From: Flavobacteriales bacterium UBA2104
Lineage (GTDB): Bacteria > Bacteroidota > Bacteroidia > Flavobacteriales_D > Crocinitomicaceae
Assembly (NCBI GenBank): GCA_002331485.1
Contig: DCYS01000009.1
Location: forward strand, 1 to 64,000
Direction: 5' to 3'
Length of the DNA stretch: 64,000 nucleotides
Shown here: piece by piece, positions 54,146-62,944 of the stretch
Layout: every line of letters starts with the position of its first letter
Position numbering within the stretch: the stretch's first letter is position 1
Position numbers and translations under genes: made by a program
The notes under the pieces: generated by a model
Told to the model about the DNA's origin: nothing
Databases searched by the model: none
What the model saw: the letters and a program-made list of their open reading frames with translations, nothing else

Positions 54146-54338
54146 GCTCAATATTAGACAAAGAAAGAGAATATATTGTTGTGTTTGACAATTTTTCGTT
54201 TGGTCAGTAAGTGATTTAATATGGTTGTATGCAAGACAAATCAAGCATTTAGGAGTCAATTCAAACTCCAAAAATGAGTGACGTTTGTTCAGTAGCTAAC
54301 AATCAAATAATACTGCGTTTATATTCTTGAAATAATTT

Positions 54339-54366
54339 TTGAAGCATAGGAGAAAGCGTATATTTG
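54339..54366 (+). promoter_or_regulatory. Bacteroidota promoter for gcvP
   Basis: A TTG at 54339-54341, a 17-base spacer and a -7 box TATATTTG at 54359-54366 fit the consensus. Transcription would begin near 54373, about 18 bases before the ATG at 54391. No glycine riboswitch structure is apparent in the short leader. Confidence 0.7.
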
Positions 54367-54390
54367 TAGTCTCAATTTAAAGCGATAGTG

Positions 54391-57279
54391 ATGGGTGCAT
54401 TTTCAAAGCGGCATATTGGTCCTTCAACGACTGAGAAAGAGGAAATGTTGAAGGCAATTGGAGTTGATTCTGTTAATGAACTAATGGATCTTACCGTTCC
54501 TGAAGGGATTCGACTTCAAAATGAATTGGATATAAGTACGGCTTTAACCGAGAAACAGTATTTGGACCATATTGGTGGCCTGGCTATCCAAAACAAAGTG
54601 TTCAAGTCCTATATTGGACTAGGTTATAGCGAAACCAACGTTCCTCCTGTGATCCAACGAAATGTATTGGAAAATCCAGGATGGTATACAGCTTATACAC
54701 CTTATCAAGCGGAAATCGCTCAAGGTCGTCTTGAAGCTTTATTGAATTTCCAGACAATGATCATCGATCTTACTGGATTGGAAATAGCAAACGCATCTTT
54801 ATTGGATGAGTCTACGGCAGCAGCTGAAGCAATGATCATGTTCTTCAATGCACGAAAGCGTGCAGATGTAAAAGCAGGAAAAAATAAGTTCTTTATTTCG
54901 GAATATTGTTACCCCCAGACGATTGATGTTATTAAGGGACGCGCGAATCACCTAGGAATAGAATTGATCTTTGGAGATCCTTCTGACTTTGATCTTAATG
55001 ACGATAAGATCTTTGGTGCTTTAGTACAGTACCCGGACTCTCTAGGACGTGTTAAAGATTTGAGAGGATTCACCAAGAAACTGTCAGATAATGATGTTAA
55101 AGTTGCAGTTGCAGCAGATATCATGTCTTTAGTGTTACTTGAAGCACCTGGAAAAATGGGTGTTGATGTAGTTTGTGGTTCAACTCAACGATTCGGAGTT
55201 CCGATGGGATATGGTGGACCTCACGCAGCTTATTTTGCTACAAAGGAAGAATATAAAAGACACATACCGGGTAGAATTATCGGGGTTTCCAGAGATAAAG
55301 ATGACAATGTTGCTTACCGAATGGCGCTTCAAACCAGAGAGCAGCACATTAAAAGAGATAAAGCGACTTCAAATATTTGTACAGCTCAGGCCCTTTTGGC
55401 TGTAATGGCTGGAATGTATGGTGTTTATCATGGTCCAGAAGGATTGCGAGAAATAGCTCAGAACATTCACAACCAAACTGCAACGATTCATAAGTCAATT
55501 GAGAAAGCAGGGTACAAGATCCTTCACAATGACTATTTTGACACGATCTATGTTCAAACTCCAGATAATATCAACTGTGAAGAGCTGAGAAAAGTATGTG
55601 AGGAACATCATATTAATTTGAGATATGTCGATGAAAACACATTCACGATCAGTGTTGGAGAGCGCACAAATAACGATGAGGTGAAAGGACTTGTTGGCGT
55701 TCTTGAATTGGCGGCTCACCAGAAGTCTAAGGAAGTAAAGTTTATTTCCTCTGAAGTAAATCAAGAATTAGCTAGAAAAACGGATATACTAACTCATGAG
55801 GTATTCAATAAGTATCATTCGGAGACGAAAATGATGCGTTATCTCAAAAAGTTAGAGAATAAAGACCTCTCACTTGTTCATTCCATGATTCCATTGGGCT
55901 CATGTACAATGAAGTTGAATGCTGCCGCTCAGTTAATGCCGATTACTTGGCCAGAGTTTGCTAATATTCACCCATTTGCGCCAGTTAGTCAGGCAAGAGG
56001 ATATCACACGATGTTCAAGGAGCTTGAGAAAGATCTTTGTGAGATCACAGGATTCCATTCAGTATCGCTACAACCAAATTCAGGTGCACAGGGTGAATAC
56101 GCGGGTCTTATGGTAATCAAAGCATACCACGAAGCTAATGGAAATCCAGAAAGAAATATTTGTATTATCCCATCTTCTGCACACGGTACTAACCCTGCAT
56201 CAGCAGTTATGGCAGGATTTAAAGTGGTTGTAACGAAGTGTGATAATCACGGGAACATAGATATCGACGATCTTAAGGAGAAAGTTGAAAAACATAGGGA
56301 GAATCTTGGCGCTTTGATGGTAACATACCCTTCAACACATGGGGTTTATGAGCCAGGAATCAAAGAAGTAACAAAGATCGTTCACGACAACGGAGGTCAG
56401 GTTTATATGGATGGTGCTAACATGAATGCACAGGTTGGTTTAACCAATCCTGGAAATATTGGGGCTGATGTTTGTCACTTAAACCTTCACAAAACATTTG
56501 CTATTCCTCACGGTGGTGGCGGACCTGGAATGGGGCCGATCGGAGTTGCAGAGCATCTTTCACCTTTCTTACCAGGAAGTGTTGGAATTGAAGGAGTTGG
56601 AGGTAAAAATGCCATTCATGGGATCTCAGGAGCACCTTATGGTAGTGCATTGATCTTATTGATCTCTTATGCTTATATCAAAATGCTTGGTTCGAAAGGA
56701 TTGAGAGAATCCACAGAGATGGCTATTGTTAATGCAAATTATATCAAAGCGCGATTGAAAGAGCATTATGGTATTTTGTATTCTGGAATCAATAATACTG
56801 TCGCTCACGAAATGATCCTGGATTGTCGTTCATTCAAGAAAACAGCGAATATTGAAGTTGCAGACATCGCAAAACGTTTGATCGATTATGGATTCCATTC
56901 TCCAACGGTTTCATTCCCGGTGGCTGGAACTTTGATGATCGAACCAACAGAGTCTGAAGACAAGGAAGAGTTGGATCGTTTCTGTGATGCTATGATCAGC
57001 ATTAGAAATGAGATCAAAGAGATCGAAAATGGTTATGCAGATAAGGAGAATAATATTTTGAAGAATGCTCCGCATACTGCAGATTGTATCATCAACAAGA
57101 ACTGGGAGTATGATTATTCCCCTCAGGAGGCCGCTTATCCACTGCCATATTTGGTAAGTAATAAGTTCTGGGTTTCTGTTCGTAGAGTTGATGACGCATT
57201 TGGAGATCGTAATCTAATGTGTTCTTGTCCAGCTGTATCTTCATACGAAGAGCAGGAAGGCGAGGGTGCTATAGCTTAG
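54391..57279 (+). CDS. gcvP: Glycine dehydrogenase (decarboxylating), P protein
   Basis: A 962-residue PLP enzyme of the glycine cleavage system. It takes CO2 from glycine and passes the aminomethyl group to the H protein. The single-chain form is full length, with an N-terminal half (FSKRHIGPSTTEKEEML at the start) and a C-terminal half carrying the PLP lysine Lys701 in LNLHKTFAIPHGGGGPG. The ATG at 54391 is preferred over the GTG three bases upstream. No gcvT or gcvH is next to it, which is usual in Bacteroidota. A strong terminator follows. Confidence 0.96.
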   Translation: MGAFSKRHIGPSTTEKEEMLKAIGVDSVNELMDLTVPEGIRLQNELDISTALTEKQYLDHIGGLAIQNKVFKSYIGLGYSETNVPPVIQRNVLENPGWYTAYTPYQAEIAQGRLEALLNFQTMIIDLTGLEIANASLLDESTAAAEAMIMFFNARKRADVKAGKNKFFISEYCYPQTIDVIKGRANHLGIELIFGDPSDFDLNDDKIFGALVQYPDSLGRVKDLRGFTKKLSDNDVKVAVAADIMSLVLLEAPGKMGVDVVCGSTQRFGVPMGYGGPHAAYFATKEEYKRHIPGRIIGVSRDKDDNVAYRMALQTREQHIKRDKATSNICTAQALLAVMAGMYGVYHGPEGLREIAQNIHNQTATIHKSIEKAGYKILHNDYFDTIYVQTPDNINCEELRKVCEEHHINLRYVDENTFTISVGERTNNDEVKGLVGVLELAAHQKSKEVKFISSEVNQELARKTDILTHEVFNKYHSETKMMRYLKKLENKDLSLVHSMIPLGSCTMKLNAAAQLMPITWPEFANIHPFAPVSQARGYHTMFKELEKDLCEITGFHSVSLQPNSGAQGEYAGLMVIKAYHEANGNPERNICIIPSSAHGTNPASAVMAGFKVVVTKCDNHGNIDIDDLKEKVEKHRENLGALMVTYPSTHGVYEPGIKEVTKIVHDNGGQVYMDGANMNAQVGLTNPGNIGADVCHLNLHKTFAIPHGGGGPGMGPIGVAEHLSPFLPGSVGIEGVGGKNAIHGISGAPYGSALILLISYAYIKMLGSKGLRESTEMAIVNANYIKARLKEHYGILYSGINNTVAHEMILDCRSFKKTANIEVADIAKRLIDYGFHSPTVSFPVAGTLMIEPTESEDKEELDRFCDAMISIRNEIKEIENGYADKENNILKNAPHTADCIINKNWEYDYSPQEAAYPLPYLVSNKFWVSVRRVDDAFGDRNLMCSCPAVSSYEEQEGEGAIA

Positions 57280-57298
57280 TATATACATTTAAATCGAA

Positions 57299-57329
57299 GG
57301 GCGTCAATAATGTTGGCGCCCTTTTTTTT
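57299..57329 (+). terminator. Rho-independent terminator of gcvP
   Basis: Nine-bp stem 57299-57307 with 57313-57321 (GGGCGTCAA, one wobble), five-base loop, then eight T at 57322-57329. It lies 20 bases after the gcvP stop. Confidence 0.88.
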
Positions 57330-57360
57330 GTGGTCTGAATGAAATAAGTATCTTAAAGGC

Positions 57361-58089
57361 ATGGGTCAGAAGCAAGTAAACATCAATGCAGATCTTGGTG
57401 AAGGAGCAGGTCAAGATGACAAGTTAATGCCTTTACTTTCAAGTTGTAATATTGCTTGTGGGGGACACACCGGAGACGAGGATTCGATAGCAAAAACGAT
57501 CGAATTAGCGAAAAGATATGATGTTAAGATCGGCGCACATCCATCCTACCCAGATAGAGATCACTTCGGTAGAAAGAGGCCGGAAATCGATGATGAAGCC
57601 CTGGAAGATAGTTTAACTCAACAACTGGAACGGTTTTATAGGATTGCCAAACAACTGGACGCAGAAGTACATCATGTAAAAGCTCACGGTGCACTCTATA
57701 ACGATGCAGCAAAGGATAAAGCTGTCGCTCAGCTTTTTCTTAATGTGTTGAAAAGGTCTGGAATTAACAATACTATATATACACCCTTTGATTCTTGGTT
57801 GCATAAATTACTACCTGATAATCAGGTAATGTTTGAGGCATTTATAGACAGAGCATATAATGAAGATTTAACGCTCGTTAGTAGGGCTAGTGAAGGTGCT
57901 TTACATCAAACACCTGAGGAAGCATGGCAACAGTTGTACGAAATGTACTTTTTGGAAGAGATCACAACCATATCAGGTGTTAAGACAGCAATTAAGGCCG
58001 ATACCTTTTGCATACATGGTGATCACCCTGAGGCAGTAAATATGTTGCGTTATATTCGAGAACAACTAGCAAAAACTAATCAGAGATGA
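57361..58089 (+). CDS. pxpA: 5-oxoprolinase subunit A (PxpA)
   Basis: A 242-residue LamB/YcsF-family protein. The N-terminus NINADLGEGAGQDDKLMPLLSS, then IACGGHTGDEDS and HVKAHGALYNDAAKDKA, are the family hallmarks. With PxpB and PxpC it hydrolyses 5-oxoproline (pyroglutamate), a spontaneous product of glutamine, to glutamate at the cost of ATP. The three genes overlap by four bases each (ATGA), so this is a complete operon. Confidence 0.93.
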   Translation: MGQKQVNINADLGEGAGQDDKLMPLLSSCNIACGGHTGDEDSIAKTIELAKRYDVKIGAHPSYPDRDHFGRKRPEIDDEALEDSLTQQLERFYRIAKQLDAEVHHVKAHGALYNDAAKDKAVAQLFLNVLKRSGINNTIYTPFDSWLHKLLPDNQVMFEAFIDRAYNEDLTLVSRASEGALHQTPEEAWQQLYEMYFLEEITTISGVKTAIKADTFCIHGDHPEAVNMLRYIREQLAKTNQR

Positions 58090-58829
58090 GAGAGCAGCCT
58101 AGTTTTCACAAGTTTGGTGATGAAGCGGTCCGTTTCTGTTGGCCTGGTGAAATTAGTACAGACCTAAATCAACGGATTCTCTCTTTGGCTGATGAAATAC
58201 AACGCCAATTTAAGCAACAGATTGAGGATGTAACAATTGGCTACAATGAGCTATGTGTTCATTTTCCTACGATTGAAAAAGCTCAAAAATTTGCAGCGGA
58301 TTATCAGAGTGGTGAAATTACGCTTGATCCTAAAAATCAAGAGACAAGTGGAAGTCATTTGTATATTCCGGTTTGCTATGAAGATACTTTTTCACCAGAT
58401 CTAAAAAGGATCTGTGAAAGTAAAGGTCTTAATGAAAAGCAACTGATCGATCTTCACACCGCACCTATATACCGTGTGTTTTTTATCGGATTTCTACCTG
58501 GTTTCCCTTATTTAGGAGGTATGCGCGAAGAAATATCAATGCCGCGTTTGGACAAACCTAGAAGACAGGTTCGGGCCGGTTCAGTTGGAATAGCAGGAAA
58601 CCAAACAGGAATTTATCCAACATCGTCTCCTGGTGGATGGAATCTCATTGGTCAAACACCAATACGCTTATTTGATCCGAACGATTCACGCCCAACACTT
58701 TTTACATCAGGTGATCAAATCTCATTTTATCCAATTAAAAGTGGTGAGTTTGAATCATTGAAGAATGAGTTAACGCTTAAAAACACCGTTGAATTAAGGT
58801 CTTACTGTATAAACCATATGGGATCATGA
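58086..58829 (+). CDS. pxpB: 5-oxoprolinase subunit B (PxpB)
   Basis: A 247-residue KipI/PxpB (Allophanate hydrolase subunit 1) protein. Landmarks are DEAVRFCWPGEIS near the start, the central FIGFLPGFPYLGGM (about 139-152) and RRQVRAGSVGIAGNQTGIYP-type segment with SPGGWNLIGQTP. It is the ATP-dependent subunit of 5-oxoprolinase with PxpC. It overlaps pxpA and pxpC by four bases. Confidence 0.92.
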   Translation: MREQPSFHKFGDEAVRFCWPGEISTDLNQRILSLADEIQRQFKQQIEDVTIGYNELCVHFPTIEKAQKFAADYQSGEITLDPKNQETSGSHLYIPVCYEDTFSPDLKRICESKGLNEKQLIDLHTAPIYRVFFIGFLPGFPYLGGMREEISMPRLDKPRRQVRAGSVGIAGNQTGIYPTSSPGGWNLIGQTPIRLFDPNDSRPTLFTSGDQISFYPIKSGEFESLKNELTLKNTVELRSYCINHMGS

Positions 58830-59668
58830 TCGAAATTAAAAAGGCAGGGCTACACACTTCGGTTCAGGATGAGGGAAGATATTTCTTTCGGTCCAGCGGC
58901 ATTCCCGTTTCAGGGGCAATGGATCAGGAAGCTTTTCGATTTGCCAACTTTTTATTGGAGAATGAACTCAACACACCTGTTCTTGAATTTACTCAGATTG
59001 GACCAACGCTTTATTTTCATGCCCGGACATCAGCTGTTTTAACTGGTGCAAAATTTAATACAAAACTTAATGGTCGATCTATTAGGACGTCAACACCATT
59101 TGAAATTCCAGCCGATAGCATTCTGCAGATCGGAAACGCACAAAAAGGTAATTATGGCTACTTAAGTATTAAAGGAGGGTTTCATGCACATGATGTGCTA
59201 GGGAGTGCGAGTTACTGCCCGTCTATCAATGAAGCAGCCATGTGTAAAGAAGGGAATACATTCGTATATGTTAGATCTCGACAGGTACACGCAACAAAAT
59301 TTGCCAATGTAAACACCTCTAAAATGATTAGTGATCAATCCATTTCTGTTGAACCAGGACCAGAATTTGACGTGCTAAGCCTTGAGCAAAAGAATCAATT
59401 AGCAGGAGAATTTACCATAAGTCGAAACAGCAGTAGAATGGCGATTCAGTTGGATCATGACTTCGACCTAAAAGCTGATGATATTCTTACTGCTCCTGTT
59501 CAGCCGGGAACCGTACAGCTCACACCAGGAGGGGATTTGATCGTTTTAATGAGGGATGCCCAAACCACTGGTGGGTATGCTCGAATATTACAACTTTCTC
59601 AACGATCTATCAATCGATTGGCTCAAGTCAGACCCGGATCATCAATTGAATTAGTTCTAAATAAGTAA
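58826..59668 (+). CDS. pxpC: 5-oxoprolinase subunit C (PxpC)
   Basis: A 280-residue KipA/AHS2-type protein. The N-terminus IEIKKAGLHTSVQDEGRY and the central SGIPVSGAMDQEAFRFAN, then LTGAKFNTKLNG and LTPGGDLIVLMRDAQTTGGY, are typical of the carboxyltransferase subunit. It is slightly shorter than many PxpC proteins (about 310). It completes the operon with pxpA and pxpB. No promoter consensus was found directly before pxpA. Confidence 0.9.
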   Translation: MIEIKKAGLHTSVQDEGRYFFRSSGIPVSGAMDQEAFRFANFLLENELNTPVLEFTQIGPTLYFHARTSAVLTGAKFNTKLNGRSIRTSTPFEIPADSILQIGNAQKGNYGYLSIKGGFHAHDVLGSASYCPSINEAAMCKEGNTFVYVRSRQVHATKFANVNTSKMISDQSISVEPGPEFDVLSLEQKNQLAGEFTISRNSSRMAIQLDHDFDLKADDILTAPVQPGTVQLTPGGDLIVLMRDAQTTGGYARILQLSQRSINRLAQVRPGSSIELVLNK

Positions 59669-59732
59669 TCTGAATAACATTTATTTTTGAGAATATGTAC
59701 GGTTTGTGTAATTTGCGTTAATTAATGAACAC

Positions 59733-60833
59733 ATGCTAATGACGTTCTCGAGACATACTATTTTCTTTTTTGTTACACTTGGATTGCTGATCTGTGGTTG
59801 TAAAGAAGAGGAAATTAAGCCGGTGGATGATCCAACAACATCTACTAATGGTGTAGTATTAAGTGAAAGTCATTTTCCTTTTCAGAAACTTTCCGATTAT
59901 CAGTTTTTTACTGGTGTACTTTCAGAGCAGACGCCTAATGAAGGTGTTTATCCGTACAAAACAGCAAGTAAGTTATTTACAGATTATGCAAAAAAGAAGC
60001 GATTCGTCTATATTCCAGATGGTGAACAAATGAATTATGTTGCAGATGATGAATTGCTTGATATGCCCGTCGGAACTGCATTGATCAAGACTTTTTATTA
60101 TGATCAGATGTTGCCCCAAAATGAGAGCAAGATCCTAGAAACAAGGGTGATGCTAAAAACACAATCTGGATGGGAATTCGCAGAATATGTATGGAACGAA
60201 GATCAGGATGAAGCTGTATTGGAAATGGATGGTATGGATATTCCAATATCATGGGATCAGGAAGGGACGAACATGAACACCGATTATCGCATTCCATCTG
60301 AAACGGAGTGTATGATCTGTCATAAATTTCAAGATGACCCTATTCCGATAGGTTTAAAACCTCAGAATATAGACCATGACCTTGATTTTGGAGGAGGTCC
60401 TGTTAATCAATTGCAACATTTCATAAGTGAAGGGATTCTTTCTGACAATGTTCCGGGAAATATCAATGCCGTGGTTGACTATTCGGATGTGAATCAGCCA
60501 CTTGAAGAGCGCGTTAGGTCGTATTTGGATATAAATTGTGCACACTGTCACCGAGAAGGAAGTCATTGCTCATACCGACCATTAAGACTATCATACAGCG
60601 AGACTGATATTCCTTCTAACATGGGAGTCTGTGTCGAGCCAGATGAGTTTCTCAACTCAGCATTGACTTACATTATTACTCCGAGCAATACAGAAAGGTC
60701 TGTGATGCATTACCGTTTATCCTCCACGGATCAAAACGAAATGATGCCATTACTCGGAAGGTCGGTAGTTCATAATGAAGGATTACAATTAATAGAAGAT
60801 TATATTAATTCGCTTACTGGAACCTGCGAATAA
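59733..60833 (+). CDS. SO2930-type diheme c-type cytochrome lipoprotein
   Basis: A 366-residue lipoprotein (lipobox Cys about 23, LLICGC). It has two heme c sites, Cys193-x-x-Cys196-His197 in ECMICHK and Cys269-x-x-Cys272-His273 in INCAHCHREG, spaced as in the SO2930 family. The family is found beside CRTAC1/FG-GAP proteins in several Bacteroidota and Shewanella, and its role is unknown. ATG 59733 and ATG 59739 are both possible. The neighbouring gene, 11 bases downstream, is an FG-GAP/ASPIC protein. Confidence 0.8.
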   Translation: MLMTFSRHTIFFFVTLGLLICGCKEEEIKPVDDPTTSTNGVVLSESHFPFQKLSDYQFFTGVLSEQTPNEGVYPYKTASKLFTDYAKKKRFVYIPDGEQMNYVADDELLDMPVGTALIKTFYYDQMLPQNESKILETRVMLKTQSGWEFAEYVWNEDQDEAVLEMDGMDIPISWDQEGTNMNTDYRIPSETECMICHKFQDDPIPIGLKPQNIDHDLDFGGGPVNQLQHFISEGILSDNVPGNINAVVDYSDVNQPLEERVRSYLDINCAHCHREGSHCSYRPLRLSYSETDIPSNMGVCVEPDEFLNSALTYIITPSNTERSVMHYRLSSTDQNEMMPLLGRSVVHNEGLQLIEDYINSLTGTCE

Positions 60834-60844
60834 AAATTAAACAC

Positions 60845-62863
60845 ATGAAAAACACACTACTAACAATTGGAATAGGGTTTTTATTAATTGCCCAGACTTA
60901 TGCTCAAACTACTTGTGCAACTGCTACGGCAATAACAGCTGGGCAGCATACAGAAGATACATTATTAGGGACGGATGTTCCAGCTCCTGTATGTGCTCAA
61001 AATGGAAGCGGGGCAGATAATGCTGAATGGTATTCTTACACTCCTACAAACGACTATACGATAAACTTGTCCACAGATCTTACTGTGAATAACGGACTGG
61101 ACACTCGATTTCATGTATATACTGGAACTTGTGGTTCTTTGGTTTGTCATGCTGGAGATGATGATAGTGGTTCAGGGTTTTTGTCTTATGCTTCATTCAC
61201 AGTTCTAGCAGGTAACACGTATTACATCGCTTTTGATGATCGTTGGTCAGCAAGGGGATTCGGCTTCATTTTGGAAGAGCATCCTTATGTTGAACCAACC
61301 ACTCCACCGATAACATTTACTCCGGGGTCACTACCAACTACAACTTCTGGGGCACATTACGCAGTAGTTGATATGAATGGAGACTTTTTAGACGACGCTG
61401 TTACAGTTGATGAGGATAAGATCCAAATTAATTATCAAAATGCTGGCGGTGGTTTTTCCTATGCAGAAATTCAACACGATACAGTTGAGTTCATGGCAAC
61501 ATGGAGTCTTGCAGCAGGGGATTTTGATGGTAACGGATACAATGATCTGCTTTATGGAAATGGAGTGGGAGTTACATTTATGAGGGCGAATAGTACGGGA
61601 ACTGATTATCAGGAAATATCAGGAAGTGAATATGTTTTTTCACAACGTAGTAATTTCATAGATCTGAATAATGATGGTCACCTTGACGCGTTCGTTTGTC
61701 ATGATGTTGATCCAAATGTATATTACATCAATGATGGAAATGGGAACCTACAATATATTCAGGGGGGAATAGGTGATCATCCACAAGGAGGAAACTATGG
61801 ATCGATCTGGACAGATTATGATAATGATGGTGACCAGGATCTATTTATTGCAAAGTGTCGCGGAGGGCAATCGACGGCCAAGATAAACGAACTTTTTAGA
61901 AATGATGGAGGAGGTGTCTTTACGGATGTTTCTGTTCAATCAAACATGAGAGACTCGGTTCAAACCTGGTCGAGTGCATGGAATGACTATGACAATGATG
62001 GGTTCATGGATGCACTTGTTGGAGCGAGCTCAACCACTGATGGCACACATAAATTCATGTACAACAATGGAGACGGGACATTCTCAGACATTACCGCTGG
62101 AAGCGGATGGGATGCTCATGGACAGTATAGCATCGAACATGTTTCTTATGATTTTGATAACGACGGATACACGGATGTGCTTGGCGGCGGTGGCGAGATC
62201 ATGTTTAATAATGGCGATCTCACGTTTTCCCCTGTGGAGTACAACATTAGCAATGGACCAATTGGTGATCTAAATGATGATGGGTTCCTGGATGTTCGAA
62301 TTGGAAATACGGTTTACTACAATGATGGAAATGATAATAACTGGTTAAAAGTCAATGTTCAGGGTACACAATCTAATTTAAATGGAATCGGAGCTCGCGT
62401 TGAGATCTATGGAGCATGGGGTAAACAAATTCGCGATGTTCGAAGTGGTGTTGGATTTAGATATATGAATTCTCTAAATGCACATTTCGGAATTGGCGAA
62501 GCTACGGTCATCGATTCGATCATGGTGAAATGGCCATCAGGGGTTGAAGATGTTATATACGAACCAGATACAAATACAACGGTGCTTGTTGTAGAGGGAG
62601 AGCATACTTTGAATATTGCCAATAATGACTTGAATGCATTGCGTATATTCCCTAATCCAGTGAAGGATGTACTAACTGTTGAAGGCTCACTATTGAAGCA
62701 AGCAAATTTACTTTACATCACTGACCTCCAGGGCAAGAAGGTTATGAATATTGCTAACGACGCTAACACCATTGATGTTTCTCAACTTCCTGCAGGTGCA
62801 TATTTGTTTACGGTTAAAAATAGTGAAGGTAAGACCACGGATCGTAAGTTTATAAAGCAATAA
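60845..62863 (+). CDS. FG-GAP/ASPIC protein with type IX sorting domain
   Basis: A 672-residue protein with signal peptide (about 1-20, ending TYAQ). A PPC-like domain (about 21-140) is followed by FG-GAP/VCBS repeats (about 165-490), with repeated acidic calcium-binding-like loops such as DFDGNGYNDLL, DYDNDGDQDLF and DYDNDGFMDAL. An ASPIC/UnbV domain follows at about 505-585 (GARVEIYGAWGKQIRDVRSG), and a type IX secretion sorting domain at about 598-672 (LRIFPNPVKDVLTVEG, AYLFTVKNSEG). So it is exported by the type IX system to the surface or outside. The pair with the diheme cytochrome upstream is a conserved context. Confidence 0.88.
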   Translation: MKNTLLTIGIGFLLIAQTYAQTTCATATAITAGQHTEDTLLGTDVPAPVCAQNGSGADNAEWYSYTPTNDYTINLSTDLTVNNGLDTRFHVYTGTCGSLVCHAGDDDSGSGFLSYASFTVLAGNTYYIAFDDRWSARGFGFILEEHPYVEPTTPPITFTPGSLPTTTSGAHYAVVDMNGDFLDDAVTVDEDKIQINYQNAGGGFSYAEIQHDTVEFMATWSLAAGDFDGNGYNDLLYGNGVGVTFMRANSTGTDYQEISGSEYVFSQRSNFIDLNNDGHLDAFVCHDVDPNVYYINDGNGNLQYIQGGIGDHPQGGNYGSIWTDYDNDGDQDLFIAKCRGGQSTAKINELFRNDGGGVFTDVSVQSNMRDSVQTWSSAWNDYDNDGFMDALVGASSTTDGTHKFMYNNGDGTFSDITAGSGWDAHGQYSIEHVSYDFDNDGYTDVLGGGGEIMFNNGDLTFSPVEYNISNGPIGDLNDDGFLDVRIGNTVYYNDGNDNNWLKVNVQGTQSNLNGIGARVEIYGAWGKQIRDVRSGVGFRYMNSLNAHFGIGEATVIDSIMVKWPSGVEDVIYEPDTNTTVLVVEGEHTLNIANNDLNALRIFPNPVKDVLTVEGSLLKQANLLYITDLQGKKVMNIANDANTIDVSQLPAGAYLFTVKNSEGKTTDRKFIKQ

Positions 62864-62944
62864 GCTTTGTGAATTCCCCCGCACTCTCTGCTGGGTCTTC
62901 TGATCCAGTATTTACTTTAAGTATTTTCTTCCTCTCTGAAGGTT

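Noticed and set aside
54272..54390. Glycine riboswitch before gcvP
   Set aside because: The short leader does not fit the paired aptamer structure.
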